DNA of 64,000 nt from Liquidambar formosana. Taxonomy: Eukaryota > Streptophyta > Magnoliopsida > Saxifragales > Altingiaceae. How positions within the stretch are numbered: position 1 is the first letter of the stretch; every line of letters starts with the position of its first letter. This document shows, one piece after another, positions 23,754 through 36,383 of the stretch. The stretch spans positions 11,927,848 to 11,991,847 of the forward strand of contig CM077820.1 of the NCBI GenBank assembly GCA_039720395.1, read 5' to 3'. The notes beneath the pieces are model-generated. The model was not told the origin of the DNA. It ran no database searches and saw only the letters and a list, made by a program, of their open reading frames with translations. Both the position numbers and the translations under genes were made by a program.

Positions 23754-25399
23754 TTGATCGCCGACGTCGTTTTATTCCAGGTTTCTTCAATTTATTATTT
23801 TTTCCCCTAATTTTTTGTTCGATTATATACGATTGAGGAATTTGTACTGGAGAAAGGGAAAAAAAATGTTAGATTAGTGATGATTCGTGACGGTTCGCTT
23901 TTAATGGAATTCACATTTACTTTGTCGACGGTGATCTCCCTCCCTTTCTCTCTATCTATATATGTACCAATGTATGTTTGGGTGCCGAGAAAATGCAGGA
24001 AATGAGTGAATTTTTTTGACTAAATAGAACTATATGGCTTAGTGGAGGTGGTTTTTTTATTTTATTTTATTTTTTAATTTCCCCCAATTCCTGAGAAACT
24101 GAACAATATAGAAAATAACCCGTAGTGGTGGGCGGTTCCTAGAACTTATGCCTCAAGAAATGTAACTGTTCAATTTTAAGTCTCTCATCGGTGCCAGTCA
24201 CCAGCTGGGTTTACCGTGTGCATTAACCGATGCGGAGTGCTGTGGCCTTACATGTGTTCAGGATCAGTTGGGCGAGCTGAAGGTTTAAATACCTTCCTTG
24301 CGGGGGGGTTGAAAAATAAAGATTCCAAATTTTGATGTCATTAATATTTCCTCAGTTTTCTCAACAGCCAAACAGTTGGGTAATGGAACATGGTTAGTTT
24401 CGCACTTTTGTGGCCAAATCAATCATTAACCTTTTATTATTACCTGCAATTCTAGCTGTAATGTTACCACTTCAACCCCTTGTTCCAATATGTATTGTTG
24501 CCTGTGGTCTCAATAGTCCTTGTCAATAACCAACCCCCTCACCCCCTCAACCCCCCCCCCCCCCCCCAAAAAAAAAAAAAAAAAAAGAAGAAGGGAAAGA
24601 AAATTGAAACAAGAAGGCCATTATGTTATGATCTTTACTAATGCCCATCATCACCCTTAATTTTCAAGAATAAGTTTACCCATGTCATTATTTGATATTT
24701 TGATCTGCCATCATCAATTTATCATAAATTTCTGCAATTGCCTCTTGTATATATTCATTTTCTGTTGTCATTATATTTTTTAAGGCGAGACATTCACGAC
24801 CTGTGTTTCACTGAACACCATATTAAGTATCTGAGAATTTCCAAGTTCACTAGGAAATAGTGTTATCTTGTGTCTAGTATGCTGCCAAAAGTGGTATCTG
24901 CTTTCTTGAAAGGCCCTGATTTAAGCAACTTTTAAATATGGCTTTGGTTTGGGTTTGTTTGTTGTTTTCTTTTTTTGGTATTTGCTTTTGAATTTCATTT
25001 AATTTGTGGGTTGTTGGGATCCGTCTTTTATGTTTTCATTATGCATATTGTTACTTTGTGAGGCCAGTATTGTTTTATATAAATGACGATTGTGTGGGTG
25101 CCAATGTTTGTGTGAGCATATGGTATACTATCATAGGCCTTTGTTGAGTTGTAAATATTTTTCTGATAAGACAATGTAGCTTGGTGCCTAGGTATAGACA
25201 ATTGTGGTTTAATAGTTGGATCTGTGGTGTTCATGGCAGGATGTACAGTATAGTTAGGCTCCACACTACTTATTAATATTGAATTGGATAAGACCTATGT
25301 CCACATAGGATTTTTGGATCTGATTGGCTTGTCTTATTTGGATTAGGTGTATGATCACACCCATTAATGTTCATGACTTGGTTTTAGTGGTTACATTAG

Positions 25400-26910
25400 A
25401 CCAGATTGCAGTGGAAATGTGCTGCTTGTGTTATAGTTTTTGAGAGGTTGCTCAGCTAGTTTTGTTCAAGACTCTAGAGGGTTTTTTTAAAGAAAGATAT
25501 CTTTTAAGATGTGATTAGCTGTGAAAATTTGAGGTATTCTAGGAATGATATCAATTATCAAATTGGGGATGGCCTTCTTTCACTTTAGTTTTGGTTTCCT
25601 GATATCTTTGGTTTGCCTCATGGATCATATGTTTGAGTGGAGGCAGTGGATTTGTTGGCGCGTTTCTTTGCTTCACTCCACGTGTAAGTGAATAGGATGA
25701 CTAAAAGCTTTCTTTAAAGCTCATAGGGATTAGGTAAGGGCATCCACTTTATCCTTTATTGTTGATTATAGTCAGAAAAGTTCTTTAATGTTGTATTGTT
25801 TGCGTGGAAGAAGGGAGCTTGGAAGAGGGTTATGTGGTTACTTTTGTTGCTCTTCTGTCTACCACACAGATATATATACTTCAAATGACTTCCTGGCACT
25901 TCTTATGGCTAGTTGAGGATCCTTTGCACTTTAAGGCTCTTTGAAGCTTTATTTGGTTTTACTTTCTGGTATCAACTTCTCATGGCTTTCCAGTCATCTG
26001 CCTTGATCTCATTGGAAGTGCTTTATATGCATTTACTTTGAACCTACTGGAGGTGCTAGTGGAGGTAAGCTATATGGGATAGAGGCTGCTTCTCCAAGGA
26101 GGCAAATGTGCTATTATTAATTAACTGCTCTTTTCTTTGCTTTTTATGATAGGATATTAATTAACTGCTCTTTAGCAAGTCCCTACTCCCACTTCATATT
26201 TTTGTTCACAATACTGGCTTGTTTGGCTTAGTTGTTGGAAATATTGCAGAGAAATGATCCTCTTGAATGAAGAGTTGAGGAGTGTGGCTCTTGTTAGTGA
26301 TGAGTAAGGCCTTCCTTGGAAAGAGCTTTTGAAGATTAGGAAAGGAGAGAAACATACTTCTATAGATGATTATGGCATCTATTTACATTTTTTCCCCACC
26401 TTAGGCAGCTATGAGGTTATGATGCTTATATGTAGCCTCTATAAGAGTATTTCCATAATCTTTGTGCTTCTTGTGAGGAGCAAGCATTTCAAGATTTTCC
26501 AGCAAATTTTGAGGGGAGCATGATCTCGTTGCTGAATGGCTAAAGGTTGAGATCGATCTATGTGTAATGGAATATTTTTCATTCACAGAATAGTGTGTTC
26601 CTAGATCAATCCTAAAATACTTTGGATAGAAGTGTTACCGTTAAAACCAACACGATGGTTTAGAATTGTACTGTTGAGGCTTTATTTTTCGTCTTTCCAT
26701 TTTGAATAATGGTCGACGATCCTAGATTTGCCCTTGAAACAGTAAATGCCATAAAAAAGTCTTTGTTATGCTTCTCCATAGACACCCAGTATGACAGCTA
26801 CGATAGCACATCCCTAAAGCATCTGAGTCCCTGAAGTGCATCCCCCATATTGGCCATTAGCTGTAATGAGAGAGTGCTACTTTCTTGCCGATCAAAAAAA
26901 GAAAAAGAAG
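25400..26910 (+). mobile_element. Possible strongly decayed LINE
   Basis: The segment ends in a TTGCCGATCAAAAAAAG tail (about 26889-26905), like the 3' tails of the LINEs at 12.95 and 61.57 kb. Near 25730 a frame reads LGKGIHF at the place and spacing expected for the LRQGDPL RT motif. There are many stops and no clear domain, so the call is weak. Confidence 0.3.
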
Positions 26911-27384
26911 GCTCCTTTCCTTCTGATGAGTATCATCTCTCCATCTAGGTTGCTGTCTTCATCTTGACAAGTTGACAGTTCTCATGGTTGCCAACCTTAT
27001 AGCTAGGAAGCCTGTGAATTTTAGTTAATGTATCATTTGCGAAAGGAATTTGGAAGTTTTGATAGCCTTTTCATCTAATGTATTGGTTTTGCTTTGCTTT
27101 CGGCAAACTAAAGCATGGATATTTAACGGTGATAAGCAGTGGAGCGTAGCAATTTTCACAAAGTTTGGGTGCTTGGAAAGAAGGCAATGATTTTGTTTTG
27201 AGCGTTTTGAAGTGCCACTGGAATAAGATGATTGTTGAATTGTTTTCCAGTTTCTTCTTAGTTCAAGCCTATTAAGTCATTTGTGGGGTTCTCTTCCTCA
27301 GATTTTTATAAAATGCAGGAACTCTATACTCATTGCAACTTGTATTGGCTTATGATGCACTTTTATAGACATTTTGTTTGTATT

Positions 27385-27535
27385 AGATACTACTTGACTC
27401 AACTCAACATAGCTTAATCCGCGATGGGTTAGCTACATGAGTCTTTTTTGTCATTCAACTTAATTAATCTAAAGTCGTATTTTCTGTTAAATCTTGTGCT
27501 ATCATCTTTTTCATTAATAGGCTATGCCTACTGTT
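27385..27535 (-). mobile_element. RTE-like LINE 3' tail
   Basis: On the plus strand it contains ACTCAACTCAACATAGCTTA followed by GGGTTAGCTACATGAGTC. Reverse-complemented, this resembles the GTTGAGTTGAG-containing end of plant RTE elements and the tail at 21120-21145. Confidence 0.35.
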
Positions 27536-28479
27536 TTTATTCTCTGTCCAAAAATTATGTTACTGAGATGGGACATCCCTGCTTTAGTAGCCCTGCTTAG
27601 TAGTTAGTGACCGTGATGACTGATTGAGCTTGGTGTACCTTTGATAAATTGTGTAGTAAGTGCTTGTCTTTGATGGTTAGGGTCTTGTAATATTTTACAC
27701 CCAATGTATGTGTGGGTTTGTGTGTGGCATTCTCCCCTATTTCTTCCAACACCTACTTCCAACTATTTGGTACTGTTTACTCTCTGAGATGTCTCTAGAG
27801 AGGAGGGAGAGAGATCAAAGCCACCATCTTATAGTCATCATAAGTTAATAGATAGACCGTTGCATTTTAAAAATACTAGTGGTTTAACTAATTATCTATA
27901 ATAGCAAAAAAAAAAATAATAATAATAATAATCTTCTATTGATTGAAAAGGAATGAATCTCGAATTGATAAATAGCCTGTAAGATTAATCAAGTAATTTA
28001 TTGACATACTGTGAACTTGCTCCTTTTTCATGTGAGGCTGATGGTTTGGAACTTTTCATTGTAGCAGCAGACAGATTATGACCTTAATTTTGTATCTATA
28101 TGATATGGGCATCAATACTATTTAAGATGTTTATTTTTATTATTATTTTTTTTTAATTATCTCCGATCGAGTTTAATCTTATGAATAAAGTTGATAATTG
28201 AGAAGCAGCAAAAGTCAATCAAATATGACTTCTGGCGAACTTGATTTAACTCACTCCAATCATACATGATTAGACCCACCATCTCTGGTCCTTCTAGCTA
28301 ATTTTTTGGTACACATAACCACTGTGATGTATTCAGGTTGTCTCTTGATGCCAGTTTGACAAGATAAAATTTGGTTACTGAAGGGCCTGTTAAGGTTGTC
28401 CCGTGGAAATGGTTCATATTTTATATTGCATCAGCACAAATCTACCGTCTTGGATGGGGCGATAGAAGATGATTTAAAA

Positions 28480-29065
28480 TAGTATCTATTTAGGAATTTA
28501 TGAAATGCCTGTTTCAGATTTTGTACTGTAATTTACACTGATGGCTGCCAATCTTGAGTTTTTCCTTTTAAGATGATTGATTTATCCGCAAAATTATATG
28601 CACAGCACAAAGTACCTACTCAATTTTCATGGGAACATCCAAGTAGGCTCTTACTGTATCCAAAATTGGCTGAATTTGAGGAGAATAAATTATGGGGCTA
28701 TAACCTTTCAATTTGCAATTTATCTTCCACATCTTTCATCATCCGTTCCAACTTATGGACGAACGTAAACTCCTCGTCTCCTAGCCATCTGACTTCGACA
28801 CATCATCTTTGTGTGTGATGATGAGCTGAAGCCCTGAAAGAACTTGAGTGCAGCCACTAAGAAATGAAGTTATAAGTCTATAACCATTGATGTTATTTTC
28901 TCGTAATCTGGAATGAAGTCAAGAGGAAAGCAAACGGGCCAATGCCACTGTTTTTCTGTTTCAAAATTTAGAGAGAGACTCGAGAGAAGCCGTTCTCTAT
29001 TAGGACTTAATTGTTTACTTGAAATTGTATTTTAGGGAGAGTTATTTGTAATAAAATTTTTGTGG
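28480..29065 (+). other. Candidate 3'-terminal exon (STMP1-like transcript)
   Basis: Possible acceptors are TGTTTCAG (near 28516) and CTTTTAAG (near 28572). Downstream lies non-coding sequence with a GTAATAAAATTTTTGTGG stretch near 29048 that could carry a poly-A signal. An 81-codon reading frame starting at 28573 matches nothing I know. The idea that this is a spliced 3'UTR of the gene at 23580 is inference. Confidence 0.25.
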
Positions 29066-29800
29066 TATGATGACATTTTTCTTATTTGTTGTGTGAGCGA
29101 TATTAGGTTCAAGCTTATAAAGAAGAAGTGATACCCATTTGTTGATAATAGGGATTAGGAGTAAAACTGTAAAAGTAGGTTCTATCTATTGTAAAACTAA
29201 AAATAAATAAAGAAATTGTAATTTAAATTTTAACCCAAGAACACTACACCTTGCCCTACAGTATAAGGTCTGAAAGGGTTGGCAGATTAGTTTTGCACTG
29301 ACCTCTGTTAAATGGGCTATGTTCATGTTTCGGTTTAAACAACCCATTTGGAAAGCCATATCTCGGTTACCAAAAAAATTAAATTTAAAAAAATTAAATT
29401 AAATTAAATTTATATATATATATATAAAAAGAAAAAAAAAAAGAGGAGAATTAGAGAAGGACACATAAGACACCTCTACCATTTTTTTTTTCTTTTCTTT
29501 TTTTTTTTTTTTTTTTTGTTTTTTGGGTACACTACAACTATTGTTTTTCATATCCTTGGCGTGTCAAACTATGATTGATTCCTCAACCAGCTTTTCTTCT
29601 GTTCTGCCCTTATTGCCCTTCTTGAAACTTTTATTGGGCCCTTCACATCTTGCTGCTTGGTATATGAACCTTAAAGATTAAAAAAAAAAAAAAAAGGTTC
29701 TTTATGAATAGCATAATATTTACATGACATTAATATTTTACTTGTTGCATATAAGTTGGCTATTATATTTTTAAATTTGAGCTTAAGGTCTCTTTCCTTT

Positions 29801-29881
29801 GTTAGGAGGTTATATGGGCCAAAGGCTTCACTTTAAATAGCGTTAGGAGGTTATACGGGCCAAAGGCTTCACTTTAAATAG
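29801..29881 (+). repeat. Tandem duplication of a 41-bp unit
   Basis: Two near-identical copies starting GTTAGGAGGTTATA and ending CACTTTAAATAG, at 29801-29840 and 29842-29881, with one difference (TATGGG versus TACGGG). Confidence 0.85.
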
Positions 29882-29889
29882 GAGTTGAT

Positions 29890-30108
29890 TTTTTATTTTT
29901 TTTATTATTATTAGTTTTTTGGGTAAACAAAAGTTTAGGTGAGTGGAGGTTACTCCAGTCCAGGATCAAAGGCAAATCACAGGCTTCAGCGAGGACTACA
30001 TTAGACTTGAAAATTGTTCACCAAAGAGAACTGTTGGCAGTGGGAGTCAAACCTAAATCTTACAAATGAAAAATTCAATCCTTACCAACTAAACCAACCC
30101 CCGTTGGC
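29890..30108 (-). mobile_element. tRNA-derived SINE
   Basis: Minus-strand box A-like GGTTTAGTTGGTAAGG and box B-like GGTTTGACTCCC with usual spacing, and a T-run (A tail) at the left end. Flanks are imperfectly duplicated: ATAGGAGTTGATT on the left and ATAGAAGCTGATT on the right. Confidence 0.6.
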
Positions 30109-30561
30109 AATAGAAGCTGATTATGTATTACAACCAAAAGGTCTAGGGTAATGCATTTGGGTTTTGATCATTGTATGGGATACGAGGTCTACATTGTTCA
30201 TTGGACACAAACCATGCACAATGCAGCCTCATTGAATAGTTTCACGGGTTTACAATTAATGGAATATGCTTATTTTTTATATTTTATTTAATTAATTACT
30301 GTAAGAATCTTGGGAAATTCTATTCTACCCATGAAAAATTTGGGGTACCGTACTGCATGTCGTAACCGATGATAATATCCCAAGGATACCAAAGAATTTC
30401 CCCTAATCCAGGATACCGTGAAGAATTTGGGTTTAAACCTTGCTCTATATTTTGGTACTTAATTAATTTGCATATATGGTTGCTAGGGTGAGAAATTGTA
30501 CGTTCTTGTTCAATAAAATAGGGGTAATTCAAGTTATTTAACTATGTCATGCATTCTGCAG

Positions 30562-31067
30562 CTTCGGCTTTCCATCTCCCTTCCCCTAATCCATACATGA
30601 AGAAGGATTCCAAGTTCGACTACGGTGCAAGCTTTGCTGCTAAAGGAGCCAATGCCATGAATACCACTTTCTTTGTCACGAAAGGCATTCAGCTGCAATC
30701 TGCAAACCATTCCTTGGAAGCACAGTTTCTTTCTTTCGCCGCCTTTCTCAACTCCACCAGCTCCTTTCATCAAAGTATGTATATATATTTGAGCAAGCCT
30801 ATCATAATTTCGTATATTTGTCAACTTTTTTGTTCCCAAATTGGTTTATTTTACAGTACTTAATATTTTTTTTCCCATTTTACTCTTGTTGTAGGGTGCA
30901 TGAAGAAGCTTGGAAGGGCTCTTTTCTTCGTGGATCAGGTTGCTAATAATGATTACAAGTATTCATTCTTGCAAGGCAAATCTATAAAGGAGGTATCCAT
31001 ATATGTGCCACAGGTCACTCGGACTATCAGGAATACCATAAAGGTAAAGTTTTACCTTTAAACTTAC

Positions 31068-31102
<35 letters not shown>

Positions 31103-31986
31103 TATATATTGTTCTCTTTATCATAAATAGATTTCCTCTTATTATATTTATTTTCTATTTCTGTTGATTAATATTCTTAATTTATGATCTAAACCTCCAT
31201 AAACCATAAACCCTAAACCCCAAATCCTAACCGAAACGTTAAATCCTAAATTCCTAAACCCTAAATCCTTATAGCCTATGTGGATTGACTACCCAGCGCT
31301 TTTTAGATAGTGTTAAGGCAGAACCATTCATACTCCACCCAATTTAAGTAATTTCTTTGTCCACATATCTTTTTGTTCAATTTTTGCTAGCAATATTCTG
31401 ACTTGAAAATAATAATGAAGATTAATGATTAATTTTTCCTTTTTCATTTCATCTTTTCAGAAGCTGATAGATGCCGGAGCAACCAATCTGTTAGTACCCG
31501 GAAGCCTACCGATGGGCTGTCTCCCCGGCTACCTGACAATGTTTCACAAAGATGATCCAATGCAATACGACGACAACAACTGCCTCAGAGGACTCAACAT
31601 CTTCACAAGGCTTCACAACGATCATCTTAGGCAAGAACTCATGGAGCTCACGCTGGAATATCCCGACGTTCACATTGTTTACGCCGACTACTTCTACGCC
31701 TTCTTAGTTTAATTTACTCCGCAACCATGCTATCAGAGGATTCAAAAAGCAGTCACTGATGAAGGCTTGTTGTGGAAGTGGGGGTGGTCCGTACAATTTT
31801 GATCAGGGAAAGATGTGTGGCAATCAAGATGTGACCGTTTGCTCAGATCCTACAACGTACATGCATTGGGATGGATTCCATCTGACGCAGGAGGCGAACA
31901 AGCATGTGGTGGAAACACTGATCAGTGGAACAGGCTTTGTTTATCCTGAATTTAGATTTCCAGAAGTCATGCATTGCACTATGTAG
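30562..31986 (+). pseudogene. GDSL esterase/lipase pseudogene (5'-truncated, frameshifted)
   Basis: Three GT-AG exons are readable: 30562-30774, 30895-31043 and 31461-31986. They encode the middle and end of a plant GDSL (SGNH) esterase of the At1g28580/acetylajmalan-esterase type. Visible are DYGASFAAKGANAM, LFFVDQVANNDYKYSF (block III, Asn-Asp kept, Gly lost), AGATNLLVPGSLPMGCLP, and the C-terminal block V YMHWDGFHLTQEANKH with its Asp and His. Exon 1, which should carry the GDS nucleophile block, is absent from the 1 kb upstream, where a SINE and a tandem duplication lie. In the last exon the frame stops at 31710 after ADYFYAFLV and resumes in another frame about LLRNHAIRGF (from 31720), a net +1 shift. 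Both defects predict no active enzyme. Confidence 0.88.
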
Positions 31987-32313
31987 CCTAATGTTCGGCT
32001 TATTCTGGTTCAGTTCTTGTTGTAATTGCTTTATTTGTTTGATTGTGCACTGGGAATCTGAGAGGGAAACCCAAACTCAGAAGCTAGCCTAACATCGTAA
32101 TGGATTTATTAATATAGATCAATACAAGTGAGTGATTATTTTTTCAAGTCTCTGGAGCTATGATTGTTTAAGGGTATCTAATTTTTATGATTATTTCGGA
32201 TGGTCCGGCCTAACCTTACTGCCAGTGACATCATGAAACTTTAACTAGGACCTCTTCAATATTTTAATTTTCAATAATTAAAAAAAAAAAATATATATAT
32301 ATATATATATAGA

Positions 32314-33703
32314 GGACAATACTTGCCTCCACCCCAAGGTGGAAGAGCTCCTCCCATCCAATGACGTGGCGCATTGTTAAATCAACATGTGTACAAAACA
32401 TATGCTTCTCACGTGACATTTAATAGTCGTATACTCTTATTCTGATTCGTGAAAGGGGGAAAAACCTTGGACAAACTTGAACCGTTGTTTTTAAGCCCTA
32501 ACACAGCTCGTCTCCTATTCCCCTCCACCTCCGACGAGCCCCTTTCTTTCCGGTCGGACCCAACGCGGGCAAACAACAATCGACAGCCACCATTTGAGTT
32601 TGTCTTTCTTGTTTTGGTCTCTCTCGTTTGAGTTCGGCTCTCTCATCTCTTTGGTTCCTTGGAAATTTTTTGTCACAAGGACTTTAAATTTCTGTTGCCT
32701 CGTTCAGATCTAACCAGGGTTTCCATCTTTGAAGTACATTTTCACTCTCACTTCCTATGTATCAACCAAAAAAAAAAAAATTCATTAAATTTTTCCAAGA
32801 ATTAGTGCTCCTCTATATATAAGTAATAATAATAGAGGCTATGGTTTTGATGGATAACCGATTTGACTTGGTGATAATAAAGGCCATGGTTTTGATGGAT
32901 CACCCGACTGACTTGACTGTGTTGTCTTTGGGTTTTCATTCCCCAATGTAATGGAAGTTGAAAATTGCTCATGAAGTGTTTGAATAAATTACTAAAAACT
33001 TCTCTAAATAAATTTTCCCAAATCCTTGAACCTTCAGTGTTTCTTAAATCCTTAAATCCTTAAAGAAAATTTCTTAAATTTTCTGAAAACCAAAACTAAC
33101 GAACTTCAAAATCACCAAATTAATCTAAGTATGCTTTTGAAAAGAACGTCACATTAAATACAGGTAACTTGTCATTTGTTTGCTTGGGTTTCTATTTTCT
33201 AGTGTAATGGGAGTTGAAGAGTCACATTCGTATGAGCTTCTTAGATAATCTAAGTATGCACATAACCTGTTTGAAGAAATAACTGATATAGAGTACATGA
33301 GGAACAAGAAGGCATTAACGCCAGTCGGTCTCTATGGCTGAGTCATATACACAGTAGTCATACTTTTTATGAGCCGAAGCAGAGATGTCAGCGTTTCTTC
33401 ATACTTCAATAATGGTTGCTGGCGTGGGGTCAAGTCTACAACCTTCAATACTGGTTGCCGGCATCGGGTCATTGACCGGGGAGAGTTGTGGTTTGCTGGA
33501 AATGGGATGCAATCCAGAATAGGTTGGGGCAAAAGAGAACGGTTCTCCAGTACGTCGGTTCTTTCTCTTTCACTAATCCAAACAAAGCTTTAAAAAAATC
33601 ACGTGAATATCATGTGTTATTAGACACATGTTGATTAAAAAGACATGCCACATCACTGGGTGGGAGGAGCTCCTCCACCTTGGGGTGGAGGCAAGTATTG
33701 TCC
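32314..33703. mobile_element. Mutator-like element with about 108-bp terminal inverted repeats
   Basis: The left end (32314-32421) and the reverse complement of the right end (33703-33596) both start GGACAATACTTGCCTCCACC and stay alignable for about 108 bp (also GAGCTCCTCCCA and AATCAACATGTGT words). Length is 1390 bp. No transposase is encoded. The flanks are AT microsatellite, so the target duplication cannot be read. The interior has a direct repeat of a GGTTTTGATGGAT block (about 32838-32910) and a GC-richer segment at 32510-32650 that might be captured DNA. Confidence 0.75.
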
Positions 33704-34562
33704 ATATAGATATATAGATATATAGTGCTAATATCTTTGAAATTTTGTTAGAAAAAGAAAAACTCGTAAGTGCCCCGCTTTTGTCTTTAGACTTTAGAAC
33801 AATGCCATCCATCTTTAATTTTCTCCTAAATTTCAATTATTTCCCTGATGACATGGCAACGTCCACATCAATAAATGCTCTTTTTAGGGGGGAATGCTAA
33901 AAAAAAATTAAAAAAACAAAAAAAAAAAAAAAAAAGGGGAAGAGGAAAGTTTTTATTTTTATTTTGGAATCAATAGTATTTTCCACGTATTTGTCTTAAT
34001 GGAACATTTTCTTTTTTTTTTGGTCCACACCAATGGGACATTTCATTGATGGGCATATGAAATCCTTTTACAAAATGAATGGGCTACCACTGTCACCTTT
34101 GATTCCAAATTTTAAATAACTACACAAGAGTCCGTATTGGAATTTATTTATGGAATTAGTAAGGATATGGTATTTGCTTTGCCATAGAATCTTTTTAGCT
34201 TCATCAGAGAAATATAGGACTTTATTTTGCCAATTTCGGCCGAGTGGATTAGGGCTTCCATTGAGGTTTCACCCAACCCAACCAACCCTGTGCCTAAGAA
34301 AGGGTGGAATGCTACAAATACAAAAAAATTGAGACATGAAAGCGCAGCTCTAATAGGGTTTCAATTATCTAACAATTAAACAATTGATCAAAAAACAAAA
34401 AACCCATCTATATCTATCTTCTATGCCGTGTATTATCAAGTATCAACTGCCACATTGTTAAAACTTAGAAGTTAAAATACTCAACCCTGGCAACCCAACT
34501 TAAAGACCTAGACTAGCCTGACCCAATGTCAGATTGGGTTGGGCTACAAGCTACATGTTCAA

Positions 34563-34947
34563 GGGCCCGGCTATTGCCCCCCATTTTGATCATCCCTTGG
34601 TTTGGGTTTTAAAATTTTATACAAAATATAAAAGGTTTTTACGAAACCGGCCAAACTATCCTCTAGAAAACATCATTTTGAATAACTTTGTATAAGAATT
34701 TTTTTCAAAATCTATGGTTTATATAGGCTTTTTGGAAAAAAATGAAATAGATATTATAAATAGCTAAAAAGTCTACTTAAACGTTAGATTTTGAAAAAAA
34801 TTTCTTTTACAAAATTGTTCAAAACGATGTTTTCTAGTGAACAATGCAGCTAATTTTCTTAAAAAGCTTTCATGTTTTGCATAAAACCTTAAAAACCCTA
34901 AAACATGTGGGGAGGGGTGATCAAAATGGGGGGCAATAGCCGGGTCC
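34563..34947. mobile_element. Foldback MITE (Mutator-like) with perfect 9-bp target duplication
   Basis: The termini are GGGCCCGGCTATTGCCCCCC and, reverse-complemented, GGACCCGGCTATTGCCCCCC. The two halves are complementary over much of the 385 bp, giving a near full-length hairpin. CATGTTCAA flanks both sides (34554-34562 and 34948-34956). The 9-bp duplication indicates Mutator-type transposition. Confidence 0.88.
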
Positions 34948-36154
34948 CATGTTCAATGCCTTCAATTGGGCTTCAAATTGGTCAGCCTTCGACCCAACCC
35001 AACCCAACCCACAGCCCAAGTAAGCTGCTTTGTGGGTAGTCTTGCTTCTCTCTGATGACACCATAAGCACAATGGTAGGTACTAGGTAGGTTCACAATCT
35101 CAGAACAGTCGGTGCATATCAAGTTGCAGCTGCTCCATTTGACCTACCAAATGGTTCAATCAAATTTATTCTAAACTGGTTGCTGCATATAGTTTTTTTA
35201 GTACAACCCTAGAAGGGCGGTCCCTTTGCATTCATTCCTATGTGTTCCTCTTTGATTTCCATGACTCCTAATTCTCAAATGGTGGTTCAAATGATTTCCT
35301 TGTGGGCTTTTCCCAACCACAGCATGCCTATTCCAAGATGGGTTCCACGTATAAAAGCAGTAAAGAATTCATAAAGTTGTGGTGAAGGATTTTTTTCACC
35401 TAGCAAAAAAAAAAAGAAAAGAGATTAATTTTTTTTATTAACAAGTAGATTAGGATTATAAAGGTATATAAAATAATAGGATTAATAGGTCACAAATTTC
35501 TAAGAGAGAGAGAATATTTTAATAGGTCACAAATTTCTAAGCTAGTGGTTTTCGTACCACCTGGTATCTGGTTTGTGGTTTAAACACTAATTGGCATCAA
35601 GTTAACAATTTTTTAATCTAGTGGTTCATAATTCACTTAATCTGGGTTATGGCTAACAATCCACTTGGTATCTGGTTTGTTTATTAAGCAGTTTAAATGA
35701 TGATACTTTGAGATTTGTTCTTAAATCTTAAATTAATACTCCACCTCACATATTTTTTGTAAGAAAATGTTCCATGTATCCTAAAGGACAAATATCCTAT
35801 CATAGAAATGACGTATGTTCATTCTCTCGAGACATGATCGTCTCAAAAATAGGATGAGATATAAAAATAAGGGCATTCTTTCATATACAATCACATGTCT
35901 TCACCTTTTTTTCATTTACTATCAAATTTCATCTCGTACCTTCATCCTTATAATACATGTAACACAAGTAACACACGTCAACGTGCATTAGACGTTTCAC
36001 ATTCAAGATAAAATTGATTGGTAACTAAATTTAAAAGAAAATCAGAAATTTAACTCAAAACCTTCTCCTTTTTTAGGCATAAACTAGTCCATCTCATGAT
36101 ATTTTAAAAACTCTTAGAAAGAGCACGAAAAGTAGACTCATTCCTAGAGGGACT

Positions 36155-36383
36155 CGGATTTGTTGCAGTTTTGCACTTTAATTGCACCATACAGTGGTGT
36201 CGGATGAGTGGCACGTTGCAAAAGGAAGATAGGAACGGTTGGAATTTGTTCTATAAGCAGCTCACGCAACAAATTTCTCTCTCAAATCCCAGCCGTTCCT
36301 ATCTTCCCTTTACAACGTGTCGCTCATCTGAAGACCACTGCACGGTGTAATTAAAGTGCAAAATTGCACCAAATCCAAATCCG
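36155..36383. mobile_element. Foldback MITE
   Basis: The left arm CGGATTTGTTGCAGTTTTGC and the reverse complement of the right arm (CGGATTTGGATTTGGTGCAATTTTGC...) pair over about 95 bp, including a shared GGAAGATAGGAACGG block. The right end has one extra GGATTT unit. No convincing target duplication was seen. Confidence 0.65.

Larger units (their letters stand above)
23754..28480 (+). other. Probable 3'UTR intron or intergenic stretch after the STMP1-like gene
   Basis: Just after the stop, TTCCAG|GTTTCTTC at about 23780 could be a donor. No protein gene is recognised in this 4.7 kb. It contains a C17/A20-type homopolymer junction (about 24556-24585), a probable decayed LINE and an RTE-like tail. 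Whether it is an intron of the microprotein transcript is unproven. Confidence 0.35.

Noticed and set aside
28573..28818. 81-codon frame as a separate protein gene
   Set aside because: No recognisable family, starts at a possible splice acceptor, and lies in probable 3'UTR sequence.
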